Positions 52,555-61,982 of a stretch of 64,000 nucleotides of DNA are shown one piece after another. Origin of the DNA: UBA2241 sp963777895 (GTDB taxonomy: Bacteria > Actinomycetota > Thermoleophilia > UBA2241); contig CAVZSF010000005.1 of NCBI GenBank assembly GCA_963777895.1, positions 372,001-436,000 on the forward strand, in the 5' to 3' direction. Within the stretch, counting starts at the first letter, position 1, and each line of letters begins with the position of its first letter. Under the pieces are notes generated by a model. It did not search any database, had not been told where the DNA came from, and saw only the letters and a list, made by a program, of their open reading frames with translations. Made by a program: the position numbers and the translations under genes.

Positions 52555-53215
52555 TCACGGGGCAGCCGACTCCGGCGGTCCTGGCGGCGCGGAGAACTCG
52601 TCGATCGCGTTCTGGCTGAGCGGATGCTCGGTCAGGGCAGCCAGCACGCCGAGCGGCGCCGTGACGTCGTGGGCGCCGCGCGCCACCGAGGCGGCGAGCT
52701 GCTCGGAGGTCTTGAGGCTGGCGGCCAGGACGCGGGTGCTGCTGCGCAGCGCTCGCAGCACGGCCGCCAGCTCCTCCACCAGCTCGAGCCCGTCGACGCC
52801 CTGCCGGGTCGCGCGGTCGACGTAGGGGATCGCCCACGCGCAGCCGATCTCGTGGGCGACCAGCGCCTGGGCCGGCGCGTAGACGGCGGTGAGCGCGTGG
52901 CGGATGCCTTCACGGGTGAGGGCCGCGCCGACGCGGACCGCGTCGCCGGTCGCGGCCAGCTTGATCACCACGCGCTCCGGTGAGAGCGCGGCGGCCATGC
53001 GCGCTTCCGTCAGCAGGTCGTCGAACGGAGCCATCGCAGGTTGGTAGAAGACGGGACCGCGTGGGAAGGCGGCGAGGAGACGGCCGAGCCGGTCGAGCGG
53101 CTCGGCCGTCTCCCGCCGCATGAGCGTCGGGTTCGTGGTGACGCCGCCGACGAAGCCGAGCCCCGCGGCTGCCGCGGCGTCGTCCGAGCGATGCGGAATC
53201 GAGCAAGATCGTCAT
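52555..53215 (-). CDS. Transaldolase / fructose-6-phosphate aldolase-like protein (one frame change)
   Basis: ATG 53215 gives MTILLDSAS; after one base change near 53180 the frame continues DDAAAAAGLGFVGGVTTNPT then LMRRETAEPLDRLGRLL to TGA 52555. The T-T-N-P-T strand is the family signature, and the Schiff-base Lys lies in ERVVIKLAATGDAVRV. Later HALTAVYAPAQALVAHEIGC, WAIPYVDRATRQGVDG and RVLAASLKTSEQLAASV match the barrel. About 220 residues, like the small FSA/TalC group. It makes or breaks a C-C bond between dihydroxyacetone-type donors and aldoses. Confidence 0.78.
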
Positions 53216-53405
53216 GCTTGTGTCGTCTCCTCCCGGCCGCCGGTCAGTCCGCGGCGTCGTCGCTGCCTCTGGGCTGCATCATCGCCCCTGACGCGCCCGA
53301 CGGCAAAACAGCGAGACGGAAGGGACGACGGACCGTCGCGCACAGGAGCTGCGAGCCGCGAGCGGTACTATGGGATGGCACAGCCGTCGAGCCCGGAAGG
53401 TGACC

Positions 53406-54359
53406 ATGACCGAGGCCATCCGCGTCGAGAGACTGAGCAAGGCGTTCGGTGCGACGCAGGCCCTGGACGGACTGGACCTCCATGTCAAGGCGGGGCAGAT
53501 CCACGGCTTCATGGGTCCGAACGGGGCAGGCAAGTCGACGACGCTCCGCATCCTGCTCGGCCTGCTGCGCGCCGATGCGGGTCTGGCGGAGGTCCTGGGC
53601 GGTGACCCCTGGAAGGACGCGACCGAGCTGCATCGCCGGCTCGCCTACGTCCCCGGAGAGGTCAACCTCTGGCCGAGCCTGACCGGGGGCGAGGTCATCG
53701 ACCTGCTGGGGCGGCTGCGCGGCGGGCTCGACCCGAAGCGCCGCGCCATGCTGCTCGAGCGGTTCGACCTGGACCCCAGCAAGAGGGGCCGCGCCTACTC
53801 GAAGGGCAACCGCCAGAAGGTGGCGCTCATCGCCGCGCTCGCCTCCGACGTCGAGCTGCTGCTGCTGGACGAACCGACCGCCGGTCTCGATCCGCTGATG
53901 GAGGCCGTCTTTCGTGAGTGCGTCAACGAAGAACGAGACGGCGGACGCACGGTGCTCCTTTCGAGCCACATCCTCGCGGAGGTCGAGGCGCTCTGCGACC
54001 ACGTGAGCATCATCCGCAGTGGTCGCATCGTCGAGACCGGGACGCTGGCCGAGCTGCGGCACCTGCGCCGGACGACGGTCGTGGCGAGTCTGGCCGGCCC
54101 CGCCGAGGGCCTGGCCGGCCTGGCGGGCGTCCACGACCTCGTCGTCGACGATTCCACCGTGCGCTGCGAGGTCGACCCGGGTCACCTGGACGAGGTCCTG
54201 CGCGCCCTTACTGCCGTCGGGGTGCGTGACCTCGTGAGTCAGCCGCCGACCCTGGAGGAGCTCTTCCTGCGACACTACGACGTCGCATCCTTACCGGCTC
54301 CGCCGGGCGAGACGCCGACAGCGGGCATCGGCGGCCGGCGCGACGCGTCCGCCTCGTGA
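53406..54359 (+). CDS. ABC exporter ATPase (drug/polyketide exporter type)
   Basis: 317 residues from ATG 53406. Walker A FMGPNGAGKSTTLRILLGLL, Q-loop LAYVPGEVNLWPSLTGGEVI, signature AYSKGNRQKVALIAALA, Walker B LLLLDEPTAGLDPLMEAVFR and H-loop TVLLSSHILAEVEALCDHV. The signature YSKGNRQKV instead of LSGGQ-x-x-R is typical of the DrrA-like antibiotic and lipid exporters. The C-terminal extension (LVSQPPTLEELFLRHYD) is also typical. GTGA overlap with the permease that follows. Confidence 0.92.
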   Translation: MTEAIRVERLSKAFGATQALDGLDLHVKAGQIHGFMGPNGAGKSTTLRILLGLLRADAGLAEVLGGDPWKDATELHRRLAYVPGEVNLWPSLTGGEVIDLLGRLRGGLDPKRRAMLLERFDLDPSKRGRAYSKGNRQKVALIAALASDVELLLLDEPTAGLDPLMEAVFRECVNEERDGGRTVLLSSHILAEVEALCDHVSIIRSGRIVETGTLAELRHLRRTTVVASLAGPAEGLAGLAGVHDLVVDDSTVRCEVDPGHLDEVLRALTAVGVRDLVSQPPTLEELFLRHYDVASLPAPPGETPTAGIGGRRDASAS

Positions 54360-55951
54360 ACGTCCTGGCCGGCACGTGGGCGCTGGTGCGCCTCGCCCTG
54401 CGGAGAGACCGGATCATCCTGCCCGTCTGCATCGCCGTCTTCGTGATCGTCGTGGCGAGTTCGACGAAGGCGACGGTCGCACTGTATCCGTCGCCCCAGA
54501 CCCGCATGGTGGCGGCGGCGAGCGTCAACGACAGTCCCGCGCTTGTCGCCTTGTACGGACGCATCTACGACGAGCGCTCGCTCGGTGCGATCGCGATGAT
54601 GAAGATGGGCGGCACGGGGACGGCACTGGTCGCGGTGCTCACCCTGCTCACCGTCGTGAGGCACACGAGGAGCGAGGAAGAGAGCGGCCGTCTCGAGCTG
54701 CTCGGCGCGACCGTCGTGGGGCGCTACGCGCCGCTCACGGCCGCACTGCTCGTCGCGACCGGAGCCAGCCTCATGCTCGGGACCTTCACCGCGCTGGGCC
54801 TGGTGGCGGTGGGGTTACCGCCCGGCGGGTCGCTCGCGTTCGGCGCCGCGTGGGCCGGCGTCGGGATCGCCTTCGGAGCCGTCGCCGGCCTTGCGGCGCA
54901 GCTCAGTAGGAGCGCCCGCACCGCGGGGGGCATCGCCGCCATCGGCCTCGGCGCCGCCTACCTCGTGCGCGCCCTCGGCGACACCCGTCCCGAGGGTGGG
55001 GCGCGCTGGCTCGCATGGTTGTCACCGCTGGGCTGGGGACAACAGGTGCGCGCCTTCGCCGGCGACCGCTGGTGGGTGCTCGCCCTGCTGCTGGCCTTCG
55101 GCGTCCTGACCACGGTGGCCGCCTACGCCGTCGCATCTCGCAGGGACCTGGGCGACGGCGTGTTGCCCGACCGGCCCGGTCCGGCGCGCGCCTCGTTTCG
55201 TCTCGGCACGGCGCTCGGCTTGGCCTGGCGCCTGCAACGGGGCGGCGTCGTGGCCTGGTGCCTGGCCTTGCTCGTCATCGGCGCCGTCCTGGGCAGCGCG
55301 GTGTCGAACATCGGCGCGCTGCTCGACAGCCCGCAAGCTCGCGAGTACGTGCGACTCCTGGGCGGCGAGAAGGTCATCACCGATGCCTTCCTCGCCGCCG
55401 AGATGGGGATCATGGGGCAGATAGCGGCCGTGTTCGGGCTGCTCGCGGCTACGCGCCTGCGCTCGGAGGAGGTCGCGGTGCGCGCCGAGCCGGTCCTCGC
55501 GACCGCGGTGGGCCGCGTGCGCTGGGCGAGCAGCCATCTCGCCGTCGCCCTGATGGGCACGGCGCTGCTGCTCGCCTCCGCCGGCTTGGCCGCCGGCGTC
55601 GCCCATGCCGCCCAGACCGGCGATGCGGGCCAGGTCGGCCGCGTGCTCGCCGCCGCGCTGGTCCAGCTGCCGGCCGTCTGGGTGCTGGTCGGCATCGCGG
55701 CGGCAGGTTTCGGTCTGGTGCCACGCTGGACGGCGGCCGGCTGGGCCGCCCTCGTCGTCTTCTTCCTGCTCGGCGAGCTGGGGCCGGTCTTCGAGCTGGA
55801 CCAGTGGGTCACGGACCTCTCGCCCTTCGCGCACGTACCCAAGCTGCCGGGGGCGGACGTCAGCGCGGCGCCGTTGCTCTGGCTGACGGCCGCCGCCGCC
55901 GCCCTCATCGCCGTGGGTCTCGCCGGCTTCCGGCGGCGCGACGTCGGCTGA
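54356..55951 (+). CDS. ABC exporter permease (polyketide/drug efflux family, 12 helices)
   Basis: 531 residues from GTG 54356. Two similar halves of about six helices each: helix IILPVCIAVFVIVVASSTKA near the start of half one and VAWCLALLVIGAVLGSAVSN at the start of half two. Cytoplasmic elements VRHTRSEEESGRLELLGATV and ATRLRSEEVAVRAEPVLATA repeat the E-E-x-x-R-x-E/L pattern in each half and probably touch the ATPase. The family exports antibiotics or hydrophobic peptides and lipids. The substrate is unknown; no biosynthetic genes are adjacent. Confidence 0.88.
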   Translation: MNVLAGTWALVRLALRRDRIILPVCIAVFVIVVASSTKATVALYPSPQTRMVAAASVNDSPALVALYGRIYDERSLGAIAMMKMGGTGTALVAVLTLLTVVRHTRSEEESGRLELLGATVVGRYAPLTAALLVATGASLMLGTFTALGLVAVGLPPGGSLAFGAAWAGVGIAFGAVAGLAAQLSRSARTAGGIAAIGLGAAYLVRALGDTRPEGGARWLAWLSPLGWGQQVRAFAGDRWWVLALLLAFGVLTTVAAYAVASRRDLGDGVLPDRPGPARASFRLGTALGLAWRLQRGGVVAWCLALLVIGAVLGSAVSNIGALLDSPQAREYVRLLGGEKVITDAFLAAEMGIMGQIAAVFGLLAATRLRSEEVAVRAEPVLATAVGRVRWASSHLAVALMGTALLLASAGLAAGVAHAAQTGDAGQVGRVLAAALVQLPAVWVLVGIAAAGFGLVPRWTAAGWAALVVFFLLGELGPVFELDQWVTDLSPFAHVPKLPGADVSAAPLLWLTAAAAALIAVGLAGFRRRDVG

Positions 55952-55977
55952 TCGCCGCAGATGCGATGCGGGCCTGG

Positions 55978-57297
55978 CTAGTCCCCGGTCCGCAGGTCGA
56001 GCACGCGCCGGGTCTTGCCCGAAGCGCCCGCCGTCCCCGCGGTGCGCTCGATGGCGCCGGACTCGACGAGCGTGACGCGCGCCCGCAGGCCGATGCGCGA
56101 CTGCAGCTTGTCGGCCACCTCGGCCTGGAAGCGCGCGATGTCGCCCATCAGATCTGAGAAGACGTTCTCATCCACCTCGAGCCGCACTTCGAGGTCGTCG
56201 AGGCTCTTCTTGCGGTCGACGACGATCAGGTAGTGGGGTCGCACGCCCTCGATCTTGAAGAGCACGTCCTCGATCTGGGCGGGGAAGACGTTCACCCCGC
56301 GGATGATGAGCATGTCGTCGGTGCGCTGCCGCACCTTCTTCATGCGGACCAGCGTCCGGCCGCACTCGCAGCGGGACGGGTCCAGAGCCGTGAGATCGTG
56401 GGTCCGGTAGCGCAGCAGCGGGAAGGCTTCCTTGGTCAGGGTGGTGATCACCAGCTCGCCCTCCTCGCCGTAGGGGAGAGGCTCGCCGCTCGCCGGGTCG
56501 ACGATCTCGAGCAGCAGGTGGTCCTCGTTCACGTGCAGGCCGCAGGCGCACTCGCACTCGCCGGCCACGCCGGGTCCCATCACTTCGGAGAGGCCGTAGT
56601 TGTCGGTGGCCTTGATGCCCAGGCGCTCCTCGATCTCGTGTCTCATCTTGTCGGGGCAGGGCTCGCCGCCGAACAGGCCGAGGCGGAGCTTGAGGGATTC
56701 GAAGGCGACGCCCAGCTCCTCGGCCTGCTCGGCCAGGAAGAGCGCGTAGGACGGGGTCGAGACGAGCACGGTGGTGCCGAAATCGCGCATCATGACGAGG
56801 TGACGCTCGCTCTGCCCGGCCCCGGCCGGGATGATCGTGGCGCCGATGCGCTCGATGCCGTAGTGGAGACCCCAGCCCCCGGTCGACATGCCGTAGGGGA
56901 AGGCCATCTGGACAAGGTCGCCGCGCTGCACGCCGGCGGAGGCGGCGACCCGTGCCGTGAGCTCCGTCCAGGTGTTGACGTCGCCGCGCGAGTAGCCGAC
57001 GACGACGGGCTTGCCGGTCGTGCCCGAAGACGAGTGGACGCGGACGACCTCATCGAGCGGCAGCGCGAACATGCCGAAGGGGAAGGTGTCGCGCAGCGCG
57101 CCCTCGTCGGTGAAGGGCAGGCGGCGCAGGTCGTCGAGGGCGCGGATGTCGCGAGGGCGCACGCCCCCTTCCTCCATCCGCGCCCTGTAGTGCGGCACGC
57201 GCTCGTAGGCCCACGAGGCGGTCATCTGCAGGCGGCGCAGCTGGAGCTGATGCAGCGCCGCCCTGTCCATGCACTCGTATTCCGGGTTCCAGATCAT
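55978..57297 (-). CDS. paaK: Phenylacetate-CoA ligase
   Basis: 439 residues, the PaaK length. The ANL-family motifs are VRVHSSSGTTGKPVVVGYSR (phosphate loop), DNYGLSEVMGPGVAGECECA, PLLRYRTHDLTALDPSRCEC and RTDDMLIIRGVNVFPAQIED with the C-terminal hinge. Cys pairs in GECECACGLH and SRCECGRT are usual in PaaK. The enzyme activates phenylacetate or a related aryl acid to its CoA thioester with ATP. It is the last gene of a liv-type uptake operon (17 nt after livF), which implies that the transporter brings in an aromatic or branched acid. Confidence 0.93.
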   Translation of the reverse strand: MIWNPEYECMDRAALHQLQLRRLQMTASWAYERVPHYRARMEEGGVRPRDIRALDDLRRLPFTDEGALRDTFPFGMFALPLDEVVRVHSSSGTTGKPVVVGYSRGDVNTWTELTARVAASAGVQRGDLVQMAFPYGMSTGGWGLHYGIERIGATIIPAGAGQSERHLVMMRDFGTTVLVSTPSYALFLAEQAEELGVAFESLKLRLGLFGGEPCPDKMRHEIEERLGIKATDNYGLSEVMGPGVAGECECACGLHVNEDHLLLEIVDPASGEPLPYGEEGELVITTLTKEAFPLLRYRTHDLTALDPSRCECGRTLVRMKKVRQRTDDMLIIRGVNVFPAQIEDVLFKIEGVRPHYLIVVDRKKSLDDLEVRLEVDENVFSDLMGDIARFQAEVADKLQSRIGLRARVTLVESGAIERTAGTAGASGKTRRVLDLRTGD

Positions 57298-57314
57298 GGT
57301 GGCTCCTTCGCCGG

Positions 57315-58088
57315 CTACCCGCCGAGGTAGATGGTCCGCACCGATTCGTCGGCGAGCAGGTCGCCGGAGGATCCCTCGAGGACGACGCGGCCGGTGCGCA
57401 TGACGTAGCCGCGGTCGGCGTGCTTGAGCGCAAGGCGCGCGTCCTGTTCGACGAGCAGGATGGTGAGGCCCTGGGCGCGCAACCCGTCGAGGACGGCGAA
57501 GATCTCCGCGATCACCTTGGGCGCGAGGCCGAGGGACGGCTCGTCAAGCAGCAGCAGCCGCGGCCGCGACATGAGGGCCCGCCCGACGGCCAGCATCTGC
57601 TGTTCGCCGCCGGAGAGGGTCTCGGCCGGCTGTCCCGCGCGCTCCTCGAGCACGGGGAAGAGGGCGTGGACGCGCTCGAGGCCGGCGGCGACGGCGGCAC
57701 GCCGCTCGCGTCGCGCGCCGTAGGCGCCGAGCTCCAGGTTCTCGCGCACCGTCATCGGTCCGAAGAGCAGCCTGCCCTCCGGCACGAGCGCGAGCCCATC
57801 ACGCACGAGCCTCTCCGGGCGCGCGCCGTCGAGGCGGGCGCCGCGATAGCTCACTTCGCCCGCCCGTACGGCGATCATGCCGACGACGGCCTTGAGCAGG
57901 GTCGACTTGCCGGCGCCGTTCGCGCCGATCACGGCGACGAGCTCGCCCTCGCCGACGGACACGTCGATGCCGTGCAGCACCTCGACGCGCCCGTAGCCGG
58001 CGCTCACGGCGCTGAGCTCGAGCAGGGGGGCGGCCGACGGCGCCTGGGCGGCGTCGGCCGCCCCTCCCATGCCGGTCGTCTCAGGCAT
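57315..58088 (-). CDS. livF: Branched-chain amino-acid-type ABC ATPase LivF
   Basis: 257 residues. Walker A VIGANGAGKSTLLKAVVGMI, Q-loop ALVPEGRLLFGPMTVRENLE, signature ETLSGGEQQMLAVGRALM, Walker B LLLLDEPSLGLAPKVIAEIF, then ILLVEQDARLALKHADRGYV. These are the standard LivF marks. It overlaps livG by eight bases. Partner of LivG in powering uptake through LivH/LivM. Confidence 0.93.
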   Translation of the reverse strand: MPETTGMGGAADAAQAPSAAPLLELSAVSAGYGRVEVLHGIDVSVGEGELVAVIGANGAGKSTLLKAVVGMIAVRAGEVSYRGARLDGARPERLVRDGLALVPEGRLLFGPMTVRENLELGAYGARRERRAAVAAGLERVHALFPVLEERAGQPAETLSGGEQQMLAVGRALMSRPRLLLLDEPSLGLAPKVIAEIFAVLDGLRAQGLTILLVEQDARLALKHADRGYVMRTGRVVLEGSSGDLLADESVRTIYLGG

Positions 58089-58851
58089 CGTCGTCGGTCT
58101 CTCCGAGGTAGGCGGCGATCACAGCGGGGTCCTTCTGGATCATGCGCGGCGGCCCCTCGGCGATCTTGAGGCCGCGGTCGAGCACGACGATCTCGTCGGA
58201 GACGTCCATGACGAGTCCCATGTGGTGCTCGACGATGACCACGGTGATGCCGCTGTCGCGCATCCGGAAGAGGGTCTGGACGAGCTCTCGCGCCTCGCTC
58301 GCGTTGAGGCCGGCCGCGGGCTCGTCGAGCAACAGCAGCCGGGGCTTCGTGGCGAGGGCGCGGGCGATCTCGACGAGACGGCGGATGCCGGCGGGGAGGT
58401 CCGCCGCCGGAACGGCGAGCCACTCCTCGATGCCGATCAGGCGCAACAGCCGGCCGGCCTCTTCGCGTGCCTCCCGGTCCTCGGCGAGCGCCGCGGGCAG
58501 CCGCAGCATGGCGGCGGAGAACCCGCGGCGCTGGTGAGCCTGCCGGCCGACCATCACGTTCTCGCCCGCCGTCATCTCCTCGAACAGCTGCGTGTTCTGG
58601 AAGGTCCGGGCGACCCCGGCACGCACGGTCTCGCGCGGGCTTCGTCCGACGAGCTCGGCGCCGTCGAAGACCACCGAACCCTCGTCCGGCCTGTCGAAGC
58701 CGGTCAGGGTGTTGAAGAGGGTCGACTTGCCGGCGCCGTTCGGCCCGATCAGCGCCTTGATCGTCCCTTCGAACACGTCGAACGAGACGTCGTCGACCGC
58801 GATGAGCCCGCCGAAGCGCTTGGTGACGCCGCGTACCTCGAGCAGGCTCAC
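58081..58851 (-). CDS. livG: Branched-chain amino-acid-type ABC ATPase LivG
   Basis: 256 residues. Walker A LIGPNGAGKSTLFNTLTGFD, VARTFQNTQLFEEMTAGENV (LivG-specific Q-loop), the degenerate signature LPAGIRRLVEIARALA, Walker B LLLLDEPAAGLNASEARELV and ITVVIVEHHMGLVMDVSDEI. ATGA overlap with livM upstream. Confidence 0.93.
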   Translation of the reverse strand: MSLLEVRGVTKRFGGLIAVDDVSFDVFEGTIKALIGPNGAGKSTLFNTLTGFDRPDEGSVVFDGAELVGRSPRETVRAGVARTFQNTQLFEEMTAGENVMVGRQAHQRRGFSAAMLRLPAALAEDREAREEAGRLLRLIGIEEWLAVPAADLPAGIRRLVEIARALATKPRLLLLDEPAAGLNASEARELVQTLFRMRDSGITVVIVEHHMGLVMDVSDEIVVLDRGLKIAEGPPRMIQKDPAVIAAYLGETDDDA

Positions 58852-59828
58852 GAGGCGTCACTCTCCCGAGGGCGGCGACGCCACAGTCGAGCGAGCCCGC
58901 CCGGCGCGAAGATCACGACGAGCACGATGGCGAGGCCGTAGATGTCCTCCTGGTAGGTCTGGATGGCCTGGGCGGTGTCCTGCGGGATGCCGGGGATCAG
59001 CGCGTCGATGTACTGCAGGAGCGTGAGCAACACCGCGGCGGCGATCGGACCGGAGAGCGAGCCGGTGCCGCCGAGCACGGCCATGGCCAGGAAGGTGATC
59101 GAGGCGGCCAGCGTGAACACGCTCGGTGAGACGAAGCCCACGACGCTCGCGTAGAGGGCGCCGGCCAGGCCGGCGAGCAGGGCGCTGACCACGAAGGTGC
59201 GCACCTTCACGCCGACGACGTCGACGCCGCAGGCCTGCGCGCCCAGCTCGCTGCCGTGCAGGGCGCGCATCGCGCGGCCGGGACGCTGGGAGGTCACGTT
59301 GTACACGGCGAGCAGGGCGAGGCCGGCCACCGCCCAGACGAGCCAGTAGAGCGAGGCGGCTTCGTCGATCTCCAAGGGGCCGAGCGCGGGGAAGGGAATA
59401 CCACCGAGGCCGTTGACGCCGCCCGTGACCGGTTCCGCCTCCCTGAACGCGAGCGTCATCAGCTCGCCGAAGCCGAGCGTCGCCATCGCCAGGTAGTGCC
59501 CCTTCAGACGCAGGCTGGGCAGCGCCAGCACGAGTCCGCCGAGCGCTGCCAGAGCGCCCGCAGCGATGAAGGCCGGCAGCCATGGCCAGTCCAGGCGCAC
59601 GGTGCAGACGGCACAGGTGTAGGCGCCCAGGCCGACAAAGGCGGCGTGACCGAGAGAGATCTGCCCGGCGTGGCCGAAGAGCAGGGCCAGGCCGATGACG
59701 ACGAGCACGTTGATGCCGGCGAAGGTGAAGACCTTGAGCAGGAAGCGGTCGGTCACGGCGAGCGGCAGGACTGCGACGACCGCGACGGCGACCAGCGGGG
59801 CGAGCGCCCTGAGCGTGCGGCCGTTCAT
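58848..59828 (-). CDS. livM: Branched-chain amino-acid-type ABC permease LivM
   Basis: 326 residues from ATG 59828, overlapping the livH stop. About nine helices; family marks GLALLFGHAGQISLGHAAFV, LSPS-like loop FVSPSVFTLAASITFLAMAV, LGGTGSLSGPIAAAVLLTL and the C-terminal YGLAIVLVVIFAPGGLARLW. The EAA-type loop is in ALHGSELGAQACGVDVVGVK. Confidence 0.92.
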   Translation of the reverse strand: MNGRTLRALAPLVAVAVVAVLPLAVTDRFLLKVFTFAGINVLVVIGLALLFGHAGQISLGHAAFVGLGAYTCAVCTVRLDWPWLPAFIAAGALAALGGLVLALPSLRLKGHYLAMATLGFGELMTLAFREAEPVTGGVNGLGGIPFPALGPLEIDEAASLYWLVWAVAGLALLAVYNVTSQRPGRAMRALHGSELGAQACGVDVVGVKVRTFVVSALLAGLAGALYASVVGFVSPSVFTLAASITFLAMAVLGGTGSLSGPIAAAVLLTLLQYIDALIPGIPQDTAQAIQTYQEDIYGLAIVLVVIFAPGGLARLWRRRPRESDAS

Positions 59829-60700
59829 CAGACCTTCACCCGCCCGGAGCCGCCGAAAAGACCCTGCGGTCGCACGAAGAGCACGACGAGGAGGACGACG
59901 ACGGACACGGCGTCCTTGTAGGTCGGGTTGATGTAGCCGGCGGTGAAGCTCTCCAGGAGGCCCAGGACGAGGCCGCCGGCGACGGCCGCCACGGGGTTGC
60001 CGAGGCCGCCGAGGATGGCGGCGGCGAAGCCCTTCACGCCCATCCCGGCGCCGACGCTGAAGGCCGTCTGGGTGAGCGGCGCCACGACAAGGCCGCCGAC
60101 CGCTCCGAGAGCGGCGGCCAGGGCGAACGACCACGTGACCATCCTGTCGGCGTCGATGCCCACGAGCCGGGCTGCGTCGCGCCGTAGCGAGGTGGCGCGC
60201 ATGGCCCGGCCGAAGGTCGTCCGCCGGTAGAGCAGCGCCAGCGCGACCACGGCCAGCCCGGTGAGGGCCCAGATCCACACCGTCTGCCGCTCGATGGCGG
60301 CGCCGAGCACTTTGATCGACGCGCCCTGGGTGAACGACGCCAGGGCGCGTTCGTCCGGCCCGAAGAGGTGCAGCGCCAACTGGCGGAGCACCACGGCGCC
60401 GCCGATCGTGACCATGATGATGCGCAGCGGATCGCCGCCCGAGATGGGGCGGACGGCGAGGAGCTCGAAGGCCGCGCCGATCGCGGCGGTGGCGGCGATC
60501 GCCGCCACCGCCGCGATCGGCAGCGGCAGGCCGAGCTCCGAGAAGAACACACCCAGCAGGCCGCCGAGCATGAAGAACTCGCCCTGGGCGAAGTTGATCG
60601 CGCCGGTCGCGGCGAACACGATCGTGAAGCCGAGCGCCACCAGCGCGTAGATCGAGCCGTTCTTGAGACCCGCTATGAAGAACTGGAGCAGCTCGTCCAC
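59828..60700 (-). CDS. livH: Branched-chain amino-acid-type ABC permease LivH
   Basis: About 290 residues from GTG 60700 (VDELLQFFIAGLKNGSIYAL); the frame extends to 60748 but the preceding residues are encoded by the intercistronic hairpin. Family marks are GFTIVFAATGAINFAQGEFF, GRAMRATSLRRDAARLVGID (coupling loop) and FAAAILGGLGNPVAAVAGGL, then VVVLLVVLFVRPQGLFGG. It pairs with LivM as the membrane channel. Confidence 0.92.
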   Translation of the reverse strand: MDELLQFFIAGLKNGSIYALVALGFTIVFAATGAINFAQGEFFMLGGLLGVFFSELGLPLPIAAVAAIAATAAIGAAFELLAVRPISGGDPLRIIMVTIGGAVVLRQLALHLFGPDERALASFTQGASIKVLGAAIERQTVWIWALTGLAVVALALLYRRTTFGRAMRATSLRRDAARLVGIDADRMVTWSFALAAALGAVGGLVVAPLTQTAFSVGAGMGVKGFAAAILGGLGNPVAAVAGGLVLGLLESFTAGYINPTYKDAVSVVVLLVVLFVRPQGLFGGSGRVKV

Positions 60701-60731
60701 GCCATGGTCCCGTCCGTCCCCCCAGAAGCAT

Positions 60732-60772
60732 CGGACCCCGGCCCGCACCGCTGGCGGGCGGGCCGGGGTCCG
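60732..60772 (-). terminator. 15-bp hairpin between livJ and livH (attenuator)
   Basis: 60732-60746 pairs exactly with 60758-60772 around an 11-nt loop. Minus-strand transcription meets it right after the livJ stop and before livH, where a partial terminator or RNA-stabilising hairpin would keep binding-protein mRNA in excess over the permeases. Confidence 0.65.
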
Positions 60773-60791
60773 AACGTTACCGCGTCGCGGG

Positions 60792-61982
60792 TTACTGGGC
60801 CAGAGTCCAGTCTCCGCCCTTGATCTCGTACATGGAGAGGTCGTCCACCGTCATGCCGTTGTGGTCCGTGGGGGAGAACGTGAACGTTCCGCCGATGCCG
60901 ACGAAGCCGGAGGTCGCCTCGATCTGATCGCGCAGGGCCGCGGGCGTGACATCGCCGTCGATGCGCTTGGCGGCCTCGACGATGAGGTAGAGGGCGTCGT
61001 AGGCGTGCCCGGCGAAGGTGCTCGGGGCGTCGCCGTAGGCCTGTGTGTAGCGATCGATGAAGTCGGTCGCCACCTTGAACGCTTCCGTGCCCTCGCCGTA
61101 CGCCTCCGGGATCAGCACCTTGCCGGCGGCGAAGCGCACGCCCTCGGCGGCGTCGCCGGCGCCTTCGATGAACTCCCTGCGCGCGATGCCATGGCTGCCG
61201 AAGAACGGGAGGTCGATGCCGAGATCCATCACGTTCTTGGCGATGGTCGCGGCCTCGGCCCCGGCGGTCCACATCACGATGGCCTGGGCGTCGGAGTTCT
61301 TGATCTTGGTGAGCTGGGCCGTCATGTCGGTGTCGCCCGCGTTGAACGTCTGGTTCGAGACGATCGTCACGCCCGCATCGGGAGCCATCTTCTCGATGAC
61401 GGCCTTGCCGTCGGCGCCGAAGCCGCCCGTGTCGGTGATGAGGCCGATCTTCGTGATGCCCTGCTGCTTGATGTAGTCCAAGGTGAACGGGACGACGATG
61501 GTGTTCGACCAGGGGGTCTGGAAGACGAGCGGGTCGACGGGGTTCGCGATCACGGTGCCGCCCGCCATGGAGACCTGGGGGATCTTGGCGCGCTGTACGT
61601 CGCCGCGCACCGCCATGGTCGCGCCCGTCCCGGTCCCGCCGATGATGGCGACGACCTCGTCCTGCTCGATGAGCTTGCTCGCCGCGGCGACCGCCTTGGC
61701 GTCGTCGGTCGCGTCGTCCTCGACGATGACCTCGATCTGCCGGCCGTTGACGCCGCCGGCGTCGTTGATGCGCTTGACCTCCATATCGAGCACGTTCTTC
61801 TCGGGCTGTCCGAGACCGGCGTACGTCCCCGTCAAGGAGACGATGGCGCCGATCTTGAGCGGCGCGCCCGAGCCGCTCGCCGCGGTGTCGTCCCCGCCGC
61901 AGGCGGTGAGCGACACCGCCAGCGACGCTGCGAGGGCGGCCGTCAGGACCGCCATCGAGAGCTTCAACGTCCGTCCACGCAT
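60792..61982 (-). CDS. livJ: Branched-chain amino-acid-type ABC substrate-binding lipoprotein (LivJ family)
   Basis: 396 residues from ATG 61982 with GGAGG upstream. The signal LSMAVLTAALAASLAVSLTA is followed by the lipobox Cys in CGGDD. The mature protein is a periplasmic-binding family 6 domain: LKIGAIVSLTGTYAGLGQPE, GRQIEVIVEDDATDDAKAVA, VVAIIGGTGTGATMAVRGDV, TKIGLITDTGGFGADGKAVI, PSTFAGHAYDALYLIVEAAK and FTFSPTDHNGMTVDDLSMYE. It traps an amino or aryl acid for LivHM; the next operon's paaK suggests an aromatic acid. First gene of livJHMGF-paaK. Confidence 0.92.
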   Translation of the reverse strand: MRGRTLKLSMAVLTAALAASLAVSLTACGGDDTAASGSGAPLKIGAIVSLTGTYAGLGQPEKNVLDMEVKRINDAGGVNGRQIEVIVEDDATDDAKAVAAASKLIEQDEVVAIIGGTGTGATMAVRGDVQRAKIPQVSMAGGTVIANPVDPLVFQTPWSNTIVVPFTLDYIKQQGITKIGLITDTGGFGADGKAVIEKMAPDAGVTIVSNQTFNAGDTDMTAQLTKIKNSDAQAIVMWTAGAEAATIAKNVMDLGIDLPFFGSHGIARREFIEGAGDAAEGVRFAAGKVLIPEAYGEGTEAFKVATDFIDRYTQAYGDAPSTFAGHAYDALYLIVEAAKRIDGDVTPAALRDQIEATSGFVGIGGTFTFSPTDHNGMTVDDLSMYEIKGGDWTLAQ

